A stretch of 64,000 nt of DNA from UBA5078 sp040384465 (GTDB lineage: Bacteria; Pseudomonadota; Gammaproteobacteria; Pseudomonadales; Pseudohongiellaceae). Positions within the stretch are counted from its first letter, which is position 1, and the number at the start of each line of letters is the position of its first letter. The notes below the pieces were generated by a model that saw nothing but the letters and a program-made list of their open reading frames with translations, was not told where the DNA came from and did not search any database. Below are positions 17,306 to 24,945 of the stretch, piece after piece. Made by a program: the position numbers and the translations under genes. The stretch is taken from assembly GCA_040384465.1 (NCBI GenBank), contig JAZKJF010000008.1, forward strand, positions 310,001-374,000. Reading direction: 5' to 3'.

Positions 17306-18973
17306 TCACATATTGGGATAGTTCGGACCGCCACCGCCTTCCGGCGACACCCAGTGGATATTCTGGGCTGGGTCCTTGATGTCACAAGTCTTGCAGTGCA
17401 CACAGTTCTGCGAATTGATCTGAAAGCGCTTGCTGCCGTCGCTCTCTTCGACCACCTCATAAACACCGGCCGGGCAGTAACGCTGCGCGGGTTCATCATA
17501 GAGCGGCAGGTTGTGACCAATCGGAATGGCCGGGTCCAGCAAGCGCAAATGACAGGGCTGGTTCTCGGCGTGGTTGGTGTTGGAGAGAAACACCGATGAC
17601 AGCTTGTCGAAGGAAATTTTGCCGTCCGGCTTCGCATACTCGATGCGAGGTGCCTGCGCCGCAGGTTTGAGTTGCGCATGGTCCGGCGTTTTATCATGGA
17701 ATGTCAGTGGGAATTTGCCACCGAAGATGTTGTGTTCAATAAACACCAGCGCGCTGCCCAGCCAGAAACCGAGTTTGTGAAAACCGGCGCTGAAGTTGCG
17801 CGTCTTGTGCAGCTCCGTGTACAGAGTGGAGGCCTTGAAGCGCGTCGCGTACCCGCTCAGTTCACGATTAGCGGGCGCCTGCTCTGGCGCGCGCAGAGCG
17901 GCAATCAGCGTCTCGGCGGCCAGCATGCCGGACTTCATCGCCGTGTGGCTGCCCTTGATCTTGGCCGCGTTCAGCGTTCCAGCATCGCAACCGATCAGCA
18001 GGCCGCCCGGGAAGGTCATCTTCGGCAACGAGTTCAAACCACCTTTGATCAGCGCTCGGGCACCATAGCTCAAGCGTTTGCCACCCTCGATGTATTGGCG
18101 GATCACCGGGTGTTGTTTGAACTTCTGAAATTCGTCGAAGGGGCTGATGTGCGGATTGCGATAGCCAAGATCGACGATCAGCCCCAGTGACACCTGATTG
18201 TTTTCGCTGTGGTACAGAAAGCCACCGCTGGAACCGGCATAACTGGCACCAATCATCGGATACCCGGCGGTATGCACAACCAGCCCTTCCTTGTGCTGCT
18301 CGGCGGGGATTTCCCAGATCTCCTTGAGTCCAAGTCCGTAATGCTGCGGGTCCGAGTCTTTATCCAGACCAAAGCGTGCAATCAGCTCTTTGCCCAGATG
18401 CCCTCGGCAACCTTCGGCGAACACGGTGTATTTCGCATGGAATTCGAAACCGGGCTCAAACGTGTCTTTGTGCTTGCCCTCGGCATCCACGCCCATGTCA
18501 CCGGTAGCCACGCCTTTGACACTGCCATCTTCGTGATAAAGGATCTCGGCGGCAGCGAAACCCGGAAACACCTCGGCACCCAGTTCAGTCGCCTGATCAG
18601 CGAGCCAGCGGCACAGGTTCCCGAGAGAGATGATGTAGTTGCCGTCGTTGTGCATGGGGGTGGGAACGAACATGCCGGGAAACTTGAAGGCTTTGTCGGG
18701 ACCAGCCAGGTAATAGACATCATCACCTGTGACTGCGGTGTTCAGCGGAGCACCGCGATCCTTCCAATCCGGAAACAGTTCATCCAGCGCCGTGGTCTCG
18801 AAGACCGCACCGGAGAGAATATGGGCCCCTATTTCGGAGCCTTTTTCGAGTACACAGACACTGATCTCGGTGTTGGTTTCCTTGGCCAGCTGCAACAGAC
18901 GGCAAGCGGTGGAAAGGCCTGCAGGCCCCGCACCAACGATGACAACATCAACTTCCATGGACTCGCGTTGCAT
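17306..18973 (-). CDS. etfD: Electron transfer flavoprotein-ubiquinone oxidoreductase
   Basis: 555 residues. This inner-membrane enzyme passes electrons from reduced ETF (fed by acyl-CoA dehydrogenases) to ubiquinone. An N-terminal FAD motif VDVVIVGAGPAGLS opens the protein. The C-terminal ferredoxin-like module has the four 4Fe-4S cysteines (YCPAGVYE, then NCVHCKTCDIKDP) and ends GGGGPNYPNM, all family-typical. The ATG at 18973 gives MQRESMEVDVV, closely matching related starts, with GAGAGAG just before it. The acyl-CoA dehydrogenase at 29285-30505 is a potential electron source; etfA/etfB are not in this window. Confidence 0.96.
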   Translation of the reverse strand: MQRESMEVDVVIVGAGPAGLSTACRLLQLAKETNTEISVCVLEKGSEIGAHILSGAVFETTALDELFPDWKDRGAPLNTAVTGDDVYYLAGPDKAFKFPGMFVPTPMHNDGNYIISLGNLCRWLADQATELGAEVFPGFAAAEILYHEDGSVKGVATGDMGVDAEGKHKDTFEPGFEFHAKYTVFAEGCRGHLGKELIARFGLDKDSDPQHYGLGLKEIWEIPAEQHKEGLVVHTAGYPMIGASYAGSSGGFLYHSENNQVSLGLIVDLGYRNPHISPFDEFQKFKQHPVIRQYIEGGKRLSYGARALIKGGLNSLPKMTFPGGLLIGCDAGTLNAAKIKGSHTAMKSGMLAAETLIAALRAPEQAPANRELSGYATRFKASTLYTELHKTRNFSAGFHKLGFWLGSALVFIEHNIFGGKFPLTFHDKTPDHAQLKPAAQAPRIEYAKPDGKISFDKLSSVFLSNTNHAENQPCHLRLLDPAIPIGHNLPLYDEPAQRYCPAGVYEVVEESDGSKRFQINSQNCVHCKTCDIKDPAQNIHWVSPEGGGGPNYPNM

Positions 18974-19242
18974 ACTCTCTCTCACTCCCCCGGGCATCAC
19001 AAACTGGCGACGTCGGGACCTAAAATGTCTGATGAAAATTTCCTTCGCACGCTCTTGGCGATGGCAGGCGGCATTATGCTCAATCAGCCCCTAAAGCGCA
19101 AAGCGCAGCCGCCGACACAAGTCATTGCTGATAGCCACACGAACGCCTTTACTGATACCCCTGATCCAAGGCAGGATGACGTTCGTATCCGATAGTACGA
19201 GTACACAGCAACACTTCAAAACCGTCTTGGAACCGCAGGAAA
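18974..19242. other. Divergent intergenic region, etfD / cupredoxin operon
   Basis: This 269-base region separates two divergent transcripts and must hold both promoters. An in-frame reading from ATG 19025 to TAG 19195 would give a 56-residue peptide (MSDENFLRTLLAMAGG...). Its ribosome binding site is poor and I recognise no family, so it is not called as a gene. Confidence 0.4.
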
Positions 19243-19929
19243 ATGTCAGTGATTCACATGCGTGCCCGCTTCATGTCCCTGTTGATCGCTGCCTGCCTCG
19301 CGGCCTGCGGCAGCCTGCTCGTCATCCAGCCTGTAAAGGCTGCCAGCAATGCTGGCATCCGCATCCGGGTGGTTGATCAGCATGGCGAGCCAGTCGCCAA
19401 TGCGGTGCTGGAACTCCCGATTGCAGCGGTACAACAAGCTCCGGCAGAAGTCGCCATCATCGACCAGATCAACAAGCGTTTTGTGCCGATGGTCATCGCC
19501 GTTGAGCAAGGGCAGCAGGTCAACTTTCCCAACAACGACAACATCCGTCACCACGTTTACTCATTCTCGGAAATCCGTCAGTTCTCCACCGAACTGTATG
19601 CCGATATTCCCGGCGAGCCGATTACCTTCGACAGAGCCGGCATCGCCGTGTTGGGCTGCAACATCCACGACAGCATGGTCGGCTACATCTATGTCAGCCC
19701 CTGGCAGCACGTGGCCGTGACCGATGCCACCGGGACTGTCAGCTTCACTCTCGATGACAATACTGCGCTGCCAGCCAGCCTGCAGGTCTGGCATCCCTGG
19801 TCTGCTGATCCAGCGCAGCAACGCGAAGTCAGCAGCGCCGGACTCACGGCAGGTGCCGAGCTGGAGATCCAGCTGACAATCAATCCCCCGGAGCAAGTCT
19901 TCGGATTCCGTGCATTGACTCAACCATAA
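19243..19929 (+). CDS. Exported cupredoxin-like protein
   Basis: 228 residues, signal peptide ending near VKA-ASNAG. The C-terminal two thirds is a plastocyanin-like domain: FPNNDNIRHHVYSF supplies H103/H104, and VLGCNIHDSMVGYI supplies C139, H142 and M145, a plausible type 1 copper ligand set. Similar proteins are often labelled 'methylamine utilization protein', but no mau genes are present and that name should not be taken literally. An AGGA lies very close to the ATG. The next gene starts one base after this stop, giving a tight operon with a DUF3034 protein and a truncated haemoglobin. A periplasmic electron-transfer or copper role is inferred. Confidence 0.8.
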   Translation: MSVIHMRARFMSLLIAACLAACGSLLVIQPVKAASNAGIRIRVVDQHGEPVANAVLELPIAAVQQAPAEVAIIDQINKRFVPMVIAVEQGQQVNFPNNDNIRHHVYSFSEIRQFSTELYADIPGEPITFDRAGIAVLGCNIHDSMVGYIYVSPWQHVAVTDATGTVSFTLDDNTALPASLQVWHPWSADPAQQREVSSAGLTAGAELEIQLTINPPEQVFGFRALTQP

Positions 19930-19930
19930 A

Positions 19931-20821
19931 ATGCCAACCATGAAAATCATCTTGAAATCCATCCGGCGTGCTCGCGTCCCCGCTCAAGCTATCGCGCTGA
20001 CCCAAACACTGGTGCTCGCTTGCCTCTGTGTGCCCAGCGCCATGGCGGCCGACGGCCGCATCAAGGGAACCGGTGGCGTCAGCTCCAGCAGTGGCGCAGG
20101 GGGTGGCGGCCTGCTGCCCTGGGCCACGCTGACCGGTCATGCCACTCGCGAGGAGTGGGCTGGCAGTGCCTTCCTGACCCGCATCGATATTGACGATTTC
20201 ACGCTCGATGTCGCTGGCGTGGGAATCAATTTGCATGACCGCGTGGAACTCTCTTATGCACGCCGCAAGTTCACCATCAAGGCGTCAGGCGGTCAGATTC
20301 GTCAGGACAGCATCGGTTTCAAATACCGGTTGGGGGGCGATCTGTTGTACGGCTCGCTGCCTCAGATCGTGATTGGGGCAGAACGCAGCCTCCTGCGCGA
20401 CGCCGCGACAGCACGAGCAGTCGGAGCACGAGAGACGCACGGCACAGACCTCTACGTCGGAGCGGCACGTGCCTGGATTGACGGCCTGTTCAATCGCACC
20501 AGTTTCGTGAACGTCAATGCCCGCTATTCCACCGCCAACCAGTTCGGCTTACTCGGCTACGGCGGTGATGACATGGACGCACGCACGCATCTTGAGGCGG
20601 CAGCCGGACTGTTCGTCACCCGCAGCTGGGTCGTCGGTGCAGAGTATCGTCACAAGTCGGACAACCTGCTCGCACTCAAAGAAGACTCGGCGACGGATCT
20701 GTTTGTCGCCTGGTTTCCCAGCAAACAGCTTTCCGTGACCGCCGCCTGGGTGGCACTTGGCAGAATCGCCGGATCAGCAGAGCAGAACGGCGTCTACTTA
20801 TCAGTACAGGGGGCGCTATAA
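19931..20821 (+). CDS. Exported DUF3034 protein
   Basis: 296 residues. A signal sequence ends near SAMA-ADGRIK, followed by the glycine/serine-rich signature GTGGVSSSSGAGGGGLLPW and a long beta-rich region with alternating hydrophobic residues (VELSYARRKFTIKASG, WVVGAEYRHKSDNLL). This matches DUF3034, a family without known function, and the pattern suggests a small outer-membrane beta-barrel (inference). It starts one base after the cupredoxin stop and ends one base before the haemoglobin start. Confidence 0.8.
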   Translation: MPTMKIILKSIRRARVPAQAIALTQTLVLACLCVPSAMAADGRIKGTGGVSSSSGAGGGGLLPWATLTGHATREEWAGSAFLTRIDIDDFTLDVAGVGINLHDRVELSYARRKFTIKASGGQIRQDSIGFKYRLGGDLLYGSLPQIVIGAERSLLRDAATARAVGARETHGTDLYVGAARAWIDGLFNRTSFVNVNARYSTANQFGLLGYGGDDMDARTHLEAAAGLFVTRSWVVGAEYRHKSDNLLALKEDSATDLFVAWFPSKQLSVTAAWVALGRIAGSAEQNGVYLSVQGAL

Positions 20822-20822
20822 C

Positions 20823-21266
20823 ATGCGGCTTGCCAACACATCGTTACAAGCGCTCGGTGGCTTGCTGCTGTGCGGCATTTTACTGGCTGGTTGTCAGGGA
20901 CTCCGTGAGCAGGAGAATCTCTACACGGCGCTAGGTGGTGAAGAAGGCATTCGGGTGATCACCGAAAATTTCATCCGGCAGATTGCCAACGATGAGCGTG
21001 TCATCGATCACTTCGAATACTCCAACGTCCAACGCTTTCGCGAAAAAATGCATGAGCATCTCTGTCTGGTGGCCGAAGGGCCCTGCGCCTACAGTGGCGA
21101 CAGCATGATCGACACGCACACTGGGATGGGTATTACCGAGGGAGATTTCAACGCCATCGTTGAAGACATGATGGCTGCGCTTGACGAGGCGGGCATCCCG
21201 ATCAGCACGCAGAACCGATTGCTGGCGCGGCTGGCGGAATTTCGCGGCGAGATTCTCTACCGCTGA
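20823..21266 (+). CDS. Group 1 truncated haemoglobin, lipoprotein form
   Basis: 147 residues. The first 24 form a lipoprotein signal with lipobox LAGC (C24), unusual for a globin. The rest is a trHbN-type 2-on-2 globin: LYTALGGEEGIRVITENF, HFEYSNVQRFREKMHEHL, then THTGMGITEGDF with H99 as the likely proximal haem ligand. The lipid anchor puts the haem protein in the periplasm or on the outer membrane, where it could handle O2, NO or electrons; which of these is unknown. It is the last gene of the cupredoxin-DUF3034-globin unit. Confidence 0.87.
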   Translation: MRLANTSLQALGGLLLCGILLAGCQGLREQENLYTALGGEEGIRVITENFIRQIANDERVIDHFEYSNVQRFREKMHEHLCLVAEGPCAYSGDSMIDTHTGMGITEGDFNAIVEDMMAALDEAGIPISTQNRLLARLAEFRGEILYR

Positions 21267-21273
21267 AAGAAGT

Positions 21274-21453
21274 TCAGATCAATTTGAGCCAGCGATTGCC
21301 AGTCCCGCGACAAATCTGACAAGCTTGGATCGGAGAATTCTTGCCAGTACCGTTGCAGCTGCGGCAGACATCTTGGTAAGGCTTCTTCAGAATTGCCAGC
21401 AATTCTCTGTAAGCCTGAGCGTTCACTGTGTGTTGTCTATCTGCAATGATCAT
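21274..21453 (-). CDS. Small DnaJ-type zinc-ribbon protein
   Basis: A 59-residue gene. It begins MIIADRQHTVNAQAYREL and carries two CxxCxGxG modules, CRSCNGTG (about 30-37) and CQICRGTG (about 45-52), which together form one four-cysteine zinc site like half of the DnaJ cysteine-rich domain. An excellent Shine-Dalgarno (AGAGGAG on the minus strand, AGGAG at 21461-21465) sits 7 bases before the ATG. There is no J domain. It lies tail-to-tail with the globin gene and head-to-head with the CoA transferase. The function is unknown; zinc binding is strongly implied. Confidence 0.8.
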   Translation of the reverse strand: MIIADRQHTVNAQAYRELLAILKKPYQDVCRSCNGTGKNSPIQACQICRGTGNRWLKLI

Positions 21454-21580
21454 GACGCGACTCCTCTACCGACCAACTCATTGACGGCTTCATTATGTCG
21501 CGCTTCGTCCGACGCTGTTGTTAACATGTTCACAATTTCAAACACACAAATCATATGATCAGCACAGAGGATTTTCGGAG

Positions 21581-22765
21581 ATGGACAAAGTTCTGGAAGG
21601 AGTCAGAGTCCTCGACTTCGGACGCTACATTGCCGGCCCGTTTTGCGCGAGCCTGCTGGCGGATCTGGGCGCAGAAGTCATCCGCATCGAGAAGGTGCAG
21701 GGCAGTGAAGACCGCTTCCTTTCGCCCATCACGCCGCAGGGCGACGGGGCGCTGTTCATGCAGATGGGGCGCAACAAGCTGGGGATGACCCTCAACCCCA
21801 TGAAGCCGCAGGGACAGGAGATCGTGCGCCGTCTCGTCGCCACTGCGGATGTCGTGGTTGCCAATCTGCCGCCGGATACCTTGCAGGCCATGGGCCTGGA
21901 CTACGACAGCCTCAAGGCGATTCGCCCCGACATCATCCTCACCATGATCTCCGCTTTCGGCAGCGGCGGGCCCTACAGCAATCGTGTCGGTTTCGATGGC
22001 CTCGGCCAGGCCATGTCCGGCGCCATGTACATGTCGGGAACGCCGGAACAACCCGCCAAGTCCTACACCCCGTTCGTCGACTATGGCACCGCCAGCCTCA
22101 GTGCCTTCGGGACTATGGCCGCTTTGCTGGAGCGCCAGAAAACCGGGCGCGGTCAAGTCGTCGAGGCGGCGCTGTTCAGCACCGCGCTGACCTTCATGAA
22201 TGGGACGCTCATCGAGCAGGACGCCATCGCGGTGAATCGCACGGCAACCCTGAATCGCTCGCAGACTTCAGCGCCTGCCGATACCTTCAAAACCCGCGAC
22301 GGCTGGGTACTGGTGCAGAGTGTCGGCGGCCCGCTGTTCGAGCGCTGGGTGGCCTTGATGGGAGAGCCGCACTGGCTGGACGATCCGCGTTTCAAGAACG
22401 ACATCAGTCGCGGCGACAATGGCGCCATCATCAGTGAACGACTGGCGCGCTGGTGTGCAGAGCGCAGCAGCGCCGAGGTGTTGGCTGAGATGGAAGCAGC
22501 ACGGCTCCCGGCAGGGCCCGTGATGTCTCCGCAGAATGTGCTCGATGATCCGCACGTGGCGGCCGCCGCCATGATGCAGCGCGTCGATTATCCCGGCCTC
22601 GCCCACCCGGCGCCGGTGATGAAACCCCCAGTGAGCTTGTCGCTGACGCCCCCCTCGATTCGTCATCGCGCGCCAACGCTGGGCGAACATACCAACCGGA
22701 TCCTGGGGGAACTGGGTTACTCGGAAGAAGAGATCAGGGCGCTGCGCAGCGCCAGAATTGTGTGA
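21581..22765 (+). CDS. CaiB/BaiF family (class III) CoA transferase
   Basis: 394 residues. The N-terminus LEGVRVLDFGRYIAGPFCASLLADLGAEVIRIE and the conserved aspartate in RVGFDGLGQ (D139, the position of the acyl-aspartyl nucleophile in formyl-CoA transferase) identify the family. It moves CoA between carboxylic acids; the acids are unknown. The ATG at 21581 matches the family start, with AGAGG at 21566-21570. It stands apart from the acyl-CoA genes further right. A second, clearly different paralogue is at 35605-36810. Confidence 0.9.
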   Translation: MDKVLEGVRVLDFGRYIAGPFCASLLADLGAEVIRIEKVQGSEDRFLSPITPQGDGALFMQMGRNKLGMTLNPMKPQGQEIVRRLVATADVVVANLPPDTLQAMGLDYDSLKAIRPDIILTMISAFGSGGPYSNRVGFDGLGQAMSGAMYMSGTPEQPAKSYTPFVDYGTASLSAFGTMAALLERQKTGRGQVVEAALFSTALTFMNGTLIEQDAIAVNRTATLNRSQTSAPADTFKTRDGWVLVQSVGGPLFERWVALMGEPHWLDDPRFKNDISRGDNGAIISERLARWCAERSSAEVLAEMEAARLPAGPVMSPQNVLDDPHVAAAAMMQRVDYPGLAHPAPVMKPPVSLSLTPPSIRHRAPTLGEHTNRILGELGYSEEEIRALRSARIV

Positions 22766-22802
22766 AGGGCGACTGATCAACGCGCGAGGTCTACGCACGA
22801 AT

Positions 22803-23540
22803 TCAACGCATAGTGAAACCCTGCTCTTCGAGAAACTGCCGCATATGCGGACGCGCCTTCTCGCTGAGCAGTGTGGCGACCTGTTCACTCCAGCAGATGC
22901 CGTGGCCACCACCGGTACGCTGCCGGTAATACTCCCGCACCTGCTCGTCGTAGAGCGCAATCTGTTCCGCATCGCCCTCCTCCCCGTAGACATCCTCTTT
23001 GAGAATCACCTGCAGCGGCAAACGCGGCTTGATCTCCGGATTCTGGTCGGGATAGCCGAGACAGAGCCCGAACACGGGATAGACACCCTGCGGCAACTGC
23101 AGGAGATCGGAGACCTCGCGGGGATTGTTACGGATGCCACCGATATAGCAGATACCCAACCCTGCCGACTCAGCCGCCACCACGATGTTCTGGGCCATCA
23201 GCGCGACATCGACAGTGGCGATGATGAAGTGTTCAGTGAAGTCCCCTGCGAAGGGTTTGTCATACTGACGGCAAGCATTGCCGGGGCGTTTCAGGTCTGC
23301 ACAGAACACCAGAAACTCCGCTGCTTTCTCCACATAAGCCTGATTACCGGCGTACACCGCGAGCTTGCGGCGGCTCTCCGGATTACGCACCCGGATGATG
23401 GTGGCGCCCTGCAGGAAGCTGGAGGTGGCGGCAGCCTGACCGGCACGCAACAACTGCTCCAGCAACTCCGGAGCGATAGGCTGCGCGGTGTATTTGCGGA
23501 TGCTGCGATGAGACATCAGGAGATCAATGACTGGATTCAT
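22803..23540 (-). CDS. NfsA-like NAD(P)H nitroreductase
   Basis: 245 residues of the nitroreductase family. Motifs include SHRSIRKYTAQPI, AATSSFLQG, ESAGLGICYIGGIRNNP and VFGLCLGYPDQNPEIKPRLP, which resemble the NfsA/FRP group of oxygen-insensitive FMN nitroreductases. It should reduce nitro compounds or flavins with NADPH. Its ATG (23538-23540) overlaps the TGA of the upstream serine hydrolase as ATGA, so the two are translationally coupled. An extended frame further upstream runs through the hydrolase gene and is not used. Confidence 0.88.
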   Translation of the reverse strand: MNPVIDLLMSHRSIRKYTAQPIAPELLEQLLRAGQAAATSSFLQGATIIRVRNPESRRKLAVYAGNQAYVEKAAEFLVFCADLKRPGNACRQYDKPFAGDFTEHFIIATVDVALMAQNIVVAAESAGLGICYIGGIRNNPREVSDLLQLPQGVYPVFGLCLGYPDQNPEIKPRLPLQVILKEDVYGEEGDAEQIALYDEQVREYYRQRTGGGHGICWSEQVATLLSEKARPHMRQFLEEQGFTMR

Positions 23541-24706
23541 AGGGTGTCTTCCGCATCGGTGGGCATGACCGTATCGAGAAACATGGGCACGACGTCGTTG
23601 GCGACCGGGGTCTCGGCGTTGAACAGCACCACCATGGCGATATCCAATTCCGGCACCAGCACCACCTCGGAGCGGAAGCCGCGCACGCCACCACCGTGGT
23701 GAATCACGCGGCGACCGCCGTAATCGAAGACCCGCCAGCCCAGCCCATACCAGGCTTTCTCCAGCCGGGGCCAGCGATTGAAATAGTTGCCGCTGGGCGT
23801 CTCGACGACCGGCGCGTGCTGCTCCGCCAGCACCTCGGGTGGCAGCACCGTAGGAAAAGCGCCTAGATTGGCCTGCGCCCACAACATCATGTCCTCGACG
23901 CTGGCGTTGACGCCGGCCGCGGGGCCGACGGTGTAATACGCGGCATTAGTGGTGGCAACGCGCCAGTGCTCGCCCCCGAACTGATGTGGCGCGCTGACAT
24001 TGTCACGGCCCGCATAGCCTTCTAGGCCGAGAGAAGCGTTCTTCATGCCCAGCGGCGTGAGAATGCGCGCCTGCACAAACTCCTCATAGGTCTGGTGCTC
24101 GGACACTTTCACCACGTCGGAGACCAGCGAGAACACCACATTCTGATACCCATAGCAGCGACCGGGCGGGCAGACCGTGGGAATTTCCTGAAACTTCTCC
24201 TGAATCTTGTCGTACGCCACCCCGGCGTCCAGCATGTTTGAATAGGCGTGTGGCATCAGGCCGGTGGTGTGGCTGAGCACATGGCGCAAGGTCAATTCTG
24301 CGCTGGCAGGCTCAGTGCCGAGATGGTACTGCGGCAGCAAGGTGATCAAGGGGGTATCCCATTGTTGCTTCTTGTCGTGGACCAGCAGCGCCGCCACTGC
24401 GCCAGCAAAAGTCTTGGAGACAGAGGCAATGCGAAATACCGTTTGCGCATCGACAGGGGCCGCTGCATCCCGCGACCGTACTCCCCAGGTCTGCAGATCC
24501 AGCACGGAGTTGGAGGTCACGATACCCATGGCCACGCCGGGAATTCCGCGCGTGCTGATCTCAGCCTCCAGCCATTGCTCAAAGACGCTGAAATCGCGGG
24601 GAGTCGTTACATCCGACTCCTGAGCCTGCAGAGCTAGCGGAGAAAGGATGGCGATAGCGGAAAGAATCAGAACAGTGGCAGTGTGCAGTCGAGTGATGAA
24701 AAACAA
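23537..24706 (-). CDS. Exported serine hydrolase, beta-lactamase class C / S12 family
   Basis: 389 residues from the TTG at 24706. It has a signal peptide (MFFITRLHTATVLILSAIAI region, cleavage near LQA-QES), SxxK motif S95-V-S-K98, YxN motif Y187-Q-N189 and HxGG H336-H-G-G339, so the full S12 active site is present. It could be an esterase or DD-peptidase-like enzyme; a true beta-lactamase is less likely. The start is a judgement: a terminator at 24813-24847 ends the upstream transcript, leaving little promoter room before an ATG at 24790, whereas the TTG has a nearby GGGGAAGG and begins a textbook signal peptide. It is coupled to the nitroreductase. Confidence 0.82.
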   Translation of the reverse strand: MFFITRLHTATVLILSAIAILSPLALQAQESDVTTPRDFSVFEQWLEAEISTRGIPGVAMGIVTSNSVLDLQTWGVRSRDAAAPVDAQTVFRIASVSKTFAGAVAALLVHDKKQQWDTPLITLLPQYHLGTEPASAELTLRHVLSHTTGLMPHAYSNMLDAGVAYDKIQEKFQEIPTVCPPGRCYGYQNVVFSLVSDVVKVSEHQTYEEFVQARILTPLGMKNASLGLEGYAGRDNVSAPHQFGGEHWRVATTNAAYYTVGPAAGVNASVEDMMLWAQANLGAFPTVLPPEVLAEQHAPVVETPSGNYFNRWPRLEKAWYGLGWRVFDYGGRRVIHHGGGVRGFRSEVVLVPELDIAMVVLFNAETPVANDVVPMFLDTVMPTDAEDTL

Positions 24707-24812
24707 TGGCCTTCCCCGTGGGATCAGAAAGAATGGCGAAACGGGTTTGGAAAAATGAGTTGCAAATTCGTTGGCGCTGGAAAGTAGCATGTTACCCGGC
24801 AATTGCAAAAAC

Positions 24813-24847
24813 AAAAAAAAGCCGACCGGAGTTTCCCCGCGATCGGC
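24813..24847 (-). terminator. Rho-independent terminator after the HtrA-like gene
   Basis: On the minus strand, GCCGATC pairs with GGTCGGC (including a U:G wobble) and is followed by a run of eight T. The one imperfect pair is C:A on the plus strand, so it suits leftward transcripts. It lies between the protease stop and the serine hydrolase. Confidence 0.8.
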
Positions 24848-24945
24848 CAAAGGTAGGCACCGTCTTGCAACCCTTCACTTGCTGAACCAACTCAAACCGT
24901 ACTGATTAAACCCATCTTGTGTTACGTCATCCACCCGCAACCGGA

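Noticed and set aside
16514..17599. A 361-codon plus-strand frame spanning the zincin-like and etfD genes
   Set aside because: It runs antisense across two clear genes and their gap, with no recognisable domain or ribosome binding site.
18209..19195. A long plus-strand frame whose last 56 codons (from ATG 19025) lie in the etfD/cupredoxin gap
   Set aside because: Most is antisense to etfD. The tail alone could be a small protein, but its Shine-Dalgarno is poor and I know no relative. Conservation testing would decide.
19243..19929. Naming the cupredoxin gene as a methylamine utilisation gene
   Set aside because: No other mau or related amine-dehydrogenase gene is present. The label would come from loose homology only.
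22803..23882. An extended nitroreductase frame of 359 codons
   Set aside because: The extra 114 codons overlap the serine hydrolase, are Arg/Gly-rich shadow sequence, and the ATGA junction gives the correct family start.
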